From assembly GCA_020086605.1 (NCBI GenBank), contig JACBWW010000004.1, positions 40,412,816-40,476,815 on the forward strand: a stretch of 64,000 nt of DNA. Direction: 5' to 3'. The first letter of the stretch is position 1. Each line of letters starts with the position of its first letter. This document shows positions 63,601-64,000 of this stretch, piece by piece. This DNA is from Lanius collurio. Its lineage: Eukaryota > Chordata > Aves > Passeriformes > Laniidae. The notes under the pieces are model-generated. The model made no database searches, was not told the origin of the DNA, and saw only the letters and a program-made list of their open reading frames with translations. A program made the position numbers and the translations under genes.

Positions 63601-64000
63601 GAGGTCTAAAGGAGGAGAATGTTAGCACAGCAGCTTTGTTACCATTCTCTTTTTCCCTTAGTTGTGACAAGCTTACTCTTGCATGCGTACGCAAGTAGAT
63701 AATTAATCTGTCTCTCAATAGGTCTTTGCTAGCTATAGTATTTTCTTCAATTCCATGGAAAAAGTTAGTTTTTCATGATGATGCTGAAAGGGTGAAAGGC
63801 AGCCTATTCTTTACTTCAAAAATGCAGTAATAGAAGGTAAAGCTTTCATTAAACATGCCTGGCTGAATTTATATACTTAAATATCTGAACTGTAGCTAAT
63901 ATATTTTGAAAGACAAGGAAAGAAACACAGCTTTCTAACAGCCAGCATTTTGTGTTTGAATGGTTAATCAGTAGTACAGAAAAATAATTGAATTAATTCT

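Larger units (their letters stand above)
49421..64000 (+). other. TSPAN4: Probable first intron of TSPAN4 (no coding exon seen)
   Basis: I searched for the TSPAN4 N terminus (MARACLQAVKYLMF in human) and its later loop motifs and found none on either strand. The stretch is CpG-poor and lacks recognised RNA genes; one diverged CR1 piece lies near 50.5 kb. It fits a long 5' intron, as in human, but the assignment is by position. Confidence 0.55.

Noticed and set aside
49421..64000. TSPAN4 coding exons
   Set aside because: Expected from gene order, but no TSPAN4-like N terminus, CCG or PxSCC loop motif was found here, so no CDS is claimed.

Overview
The window is vertebrate nuclear DNA, almost certainly from a bird and probably a passerine. 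It has spliced genes with GT-AG introns, CR1 LINE 3' ends, and a solo LTR that I recognise (from memory) as the TguLTR5-type element common in songbirds. There are no bacterial-style operons, CRISPR arrays or prokaryotic mobile elements. Most long open frames are chance frames, in introns or in CpG-rich DNA.

Layout. Positions 1-16.8 kb hold no recognisable coding sequence: unique DNA plus three solo LTRs. One LTR (3838-5832) carries a second LTR inside it (4191-5629), and a third lies at 6786-7334. From 16.80 to about 29.9 kb is CD151 on the + strand. Its seven coding exons join in phase into a 252-residue tetraspanin, followed by a long 3' UTR. From about 30 to 44.9 kb is an intergenic region with a degenerate AGGTCA-rich repeat, an AT-rich tract, two CR1 fragments and a CpG-rich patch. 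From about 44.9 to 48.1 kb is POLR2L on the - strand. Its two coding exons encode the complete 67-residue RNA polymerase subunit RPABC5. A strong CpG island at about 48.05-49.42 kb follows. It must serve POLR2L leftward and, by position, TSPAN4 rightward. From there to 64 kb I see no coding exon; this fits a long first intron of TSPAN4.

The order CD151(+), POLR2L(-), TSPAN4(+) matches human 11p15.5 as I know it, so the block is old and conserved. The two tetraspanins are membrane scaffold proteins, while POLR2L is a housekeeping polymerase subunit between them. No functional link follows from their being neighbours beyond the shared promoter island.

The points most worth a second look are the following. 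The integrin-contact motif QRD of CD151 reads RRD here. The N-glycosylation sequon is shifted by one residue. One residue is missing at an exon junction. A TTTG microsatellite serves as the polypyrimidine tract of the first coding exon. The LTRs are nested, each with an intact target-site duplication. An AGGTCA half-site array lies just past CD151. I did not find a previously undescribed biological system here.
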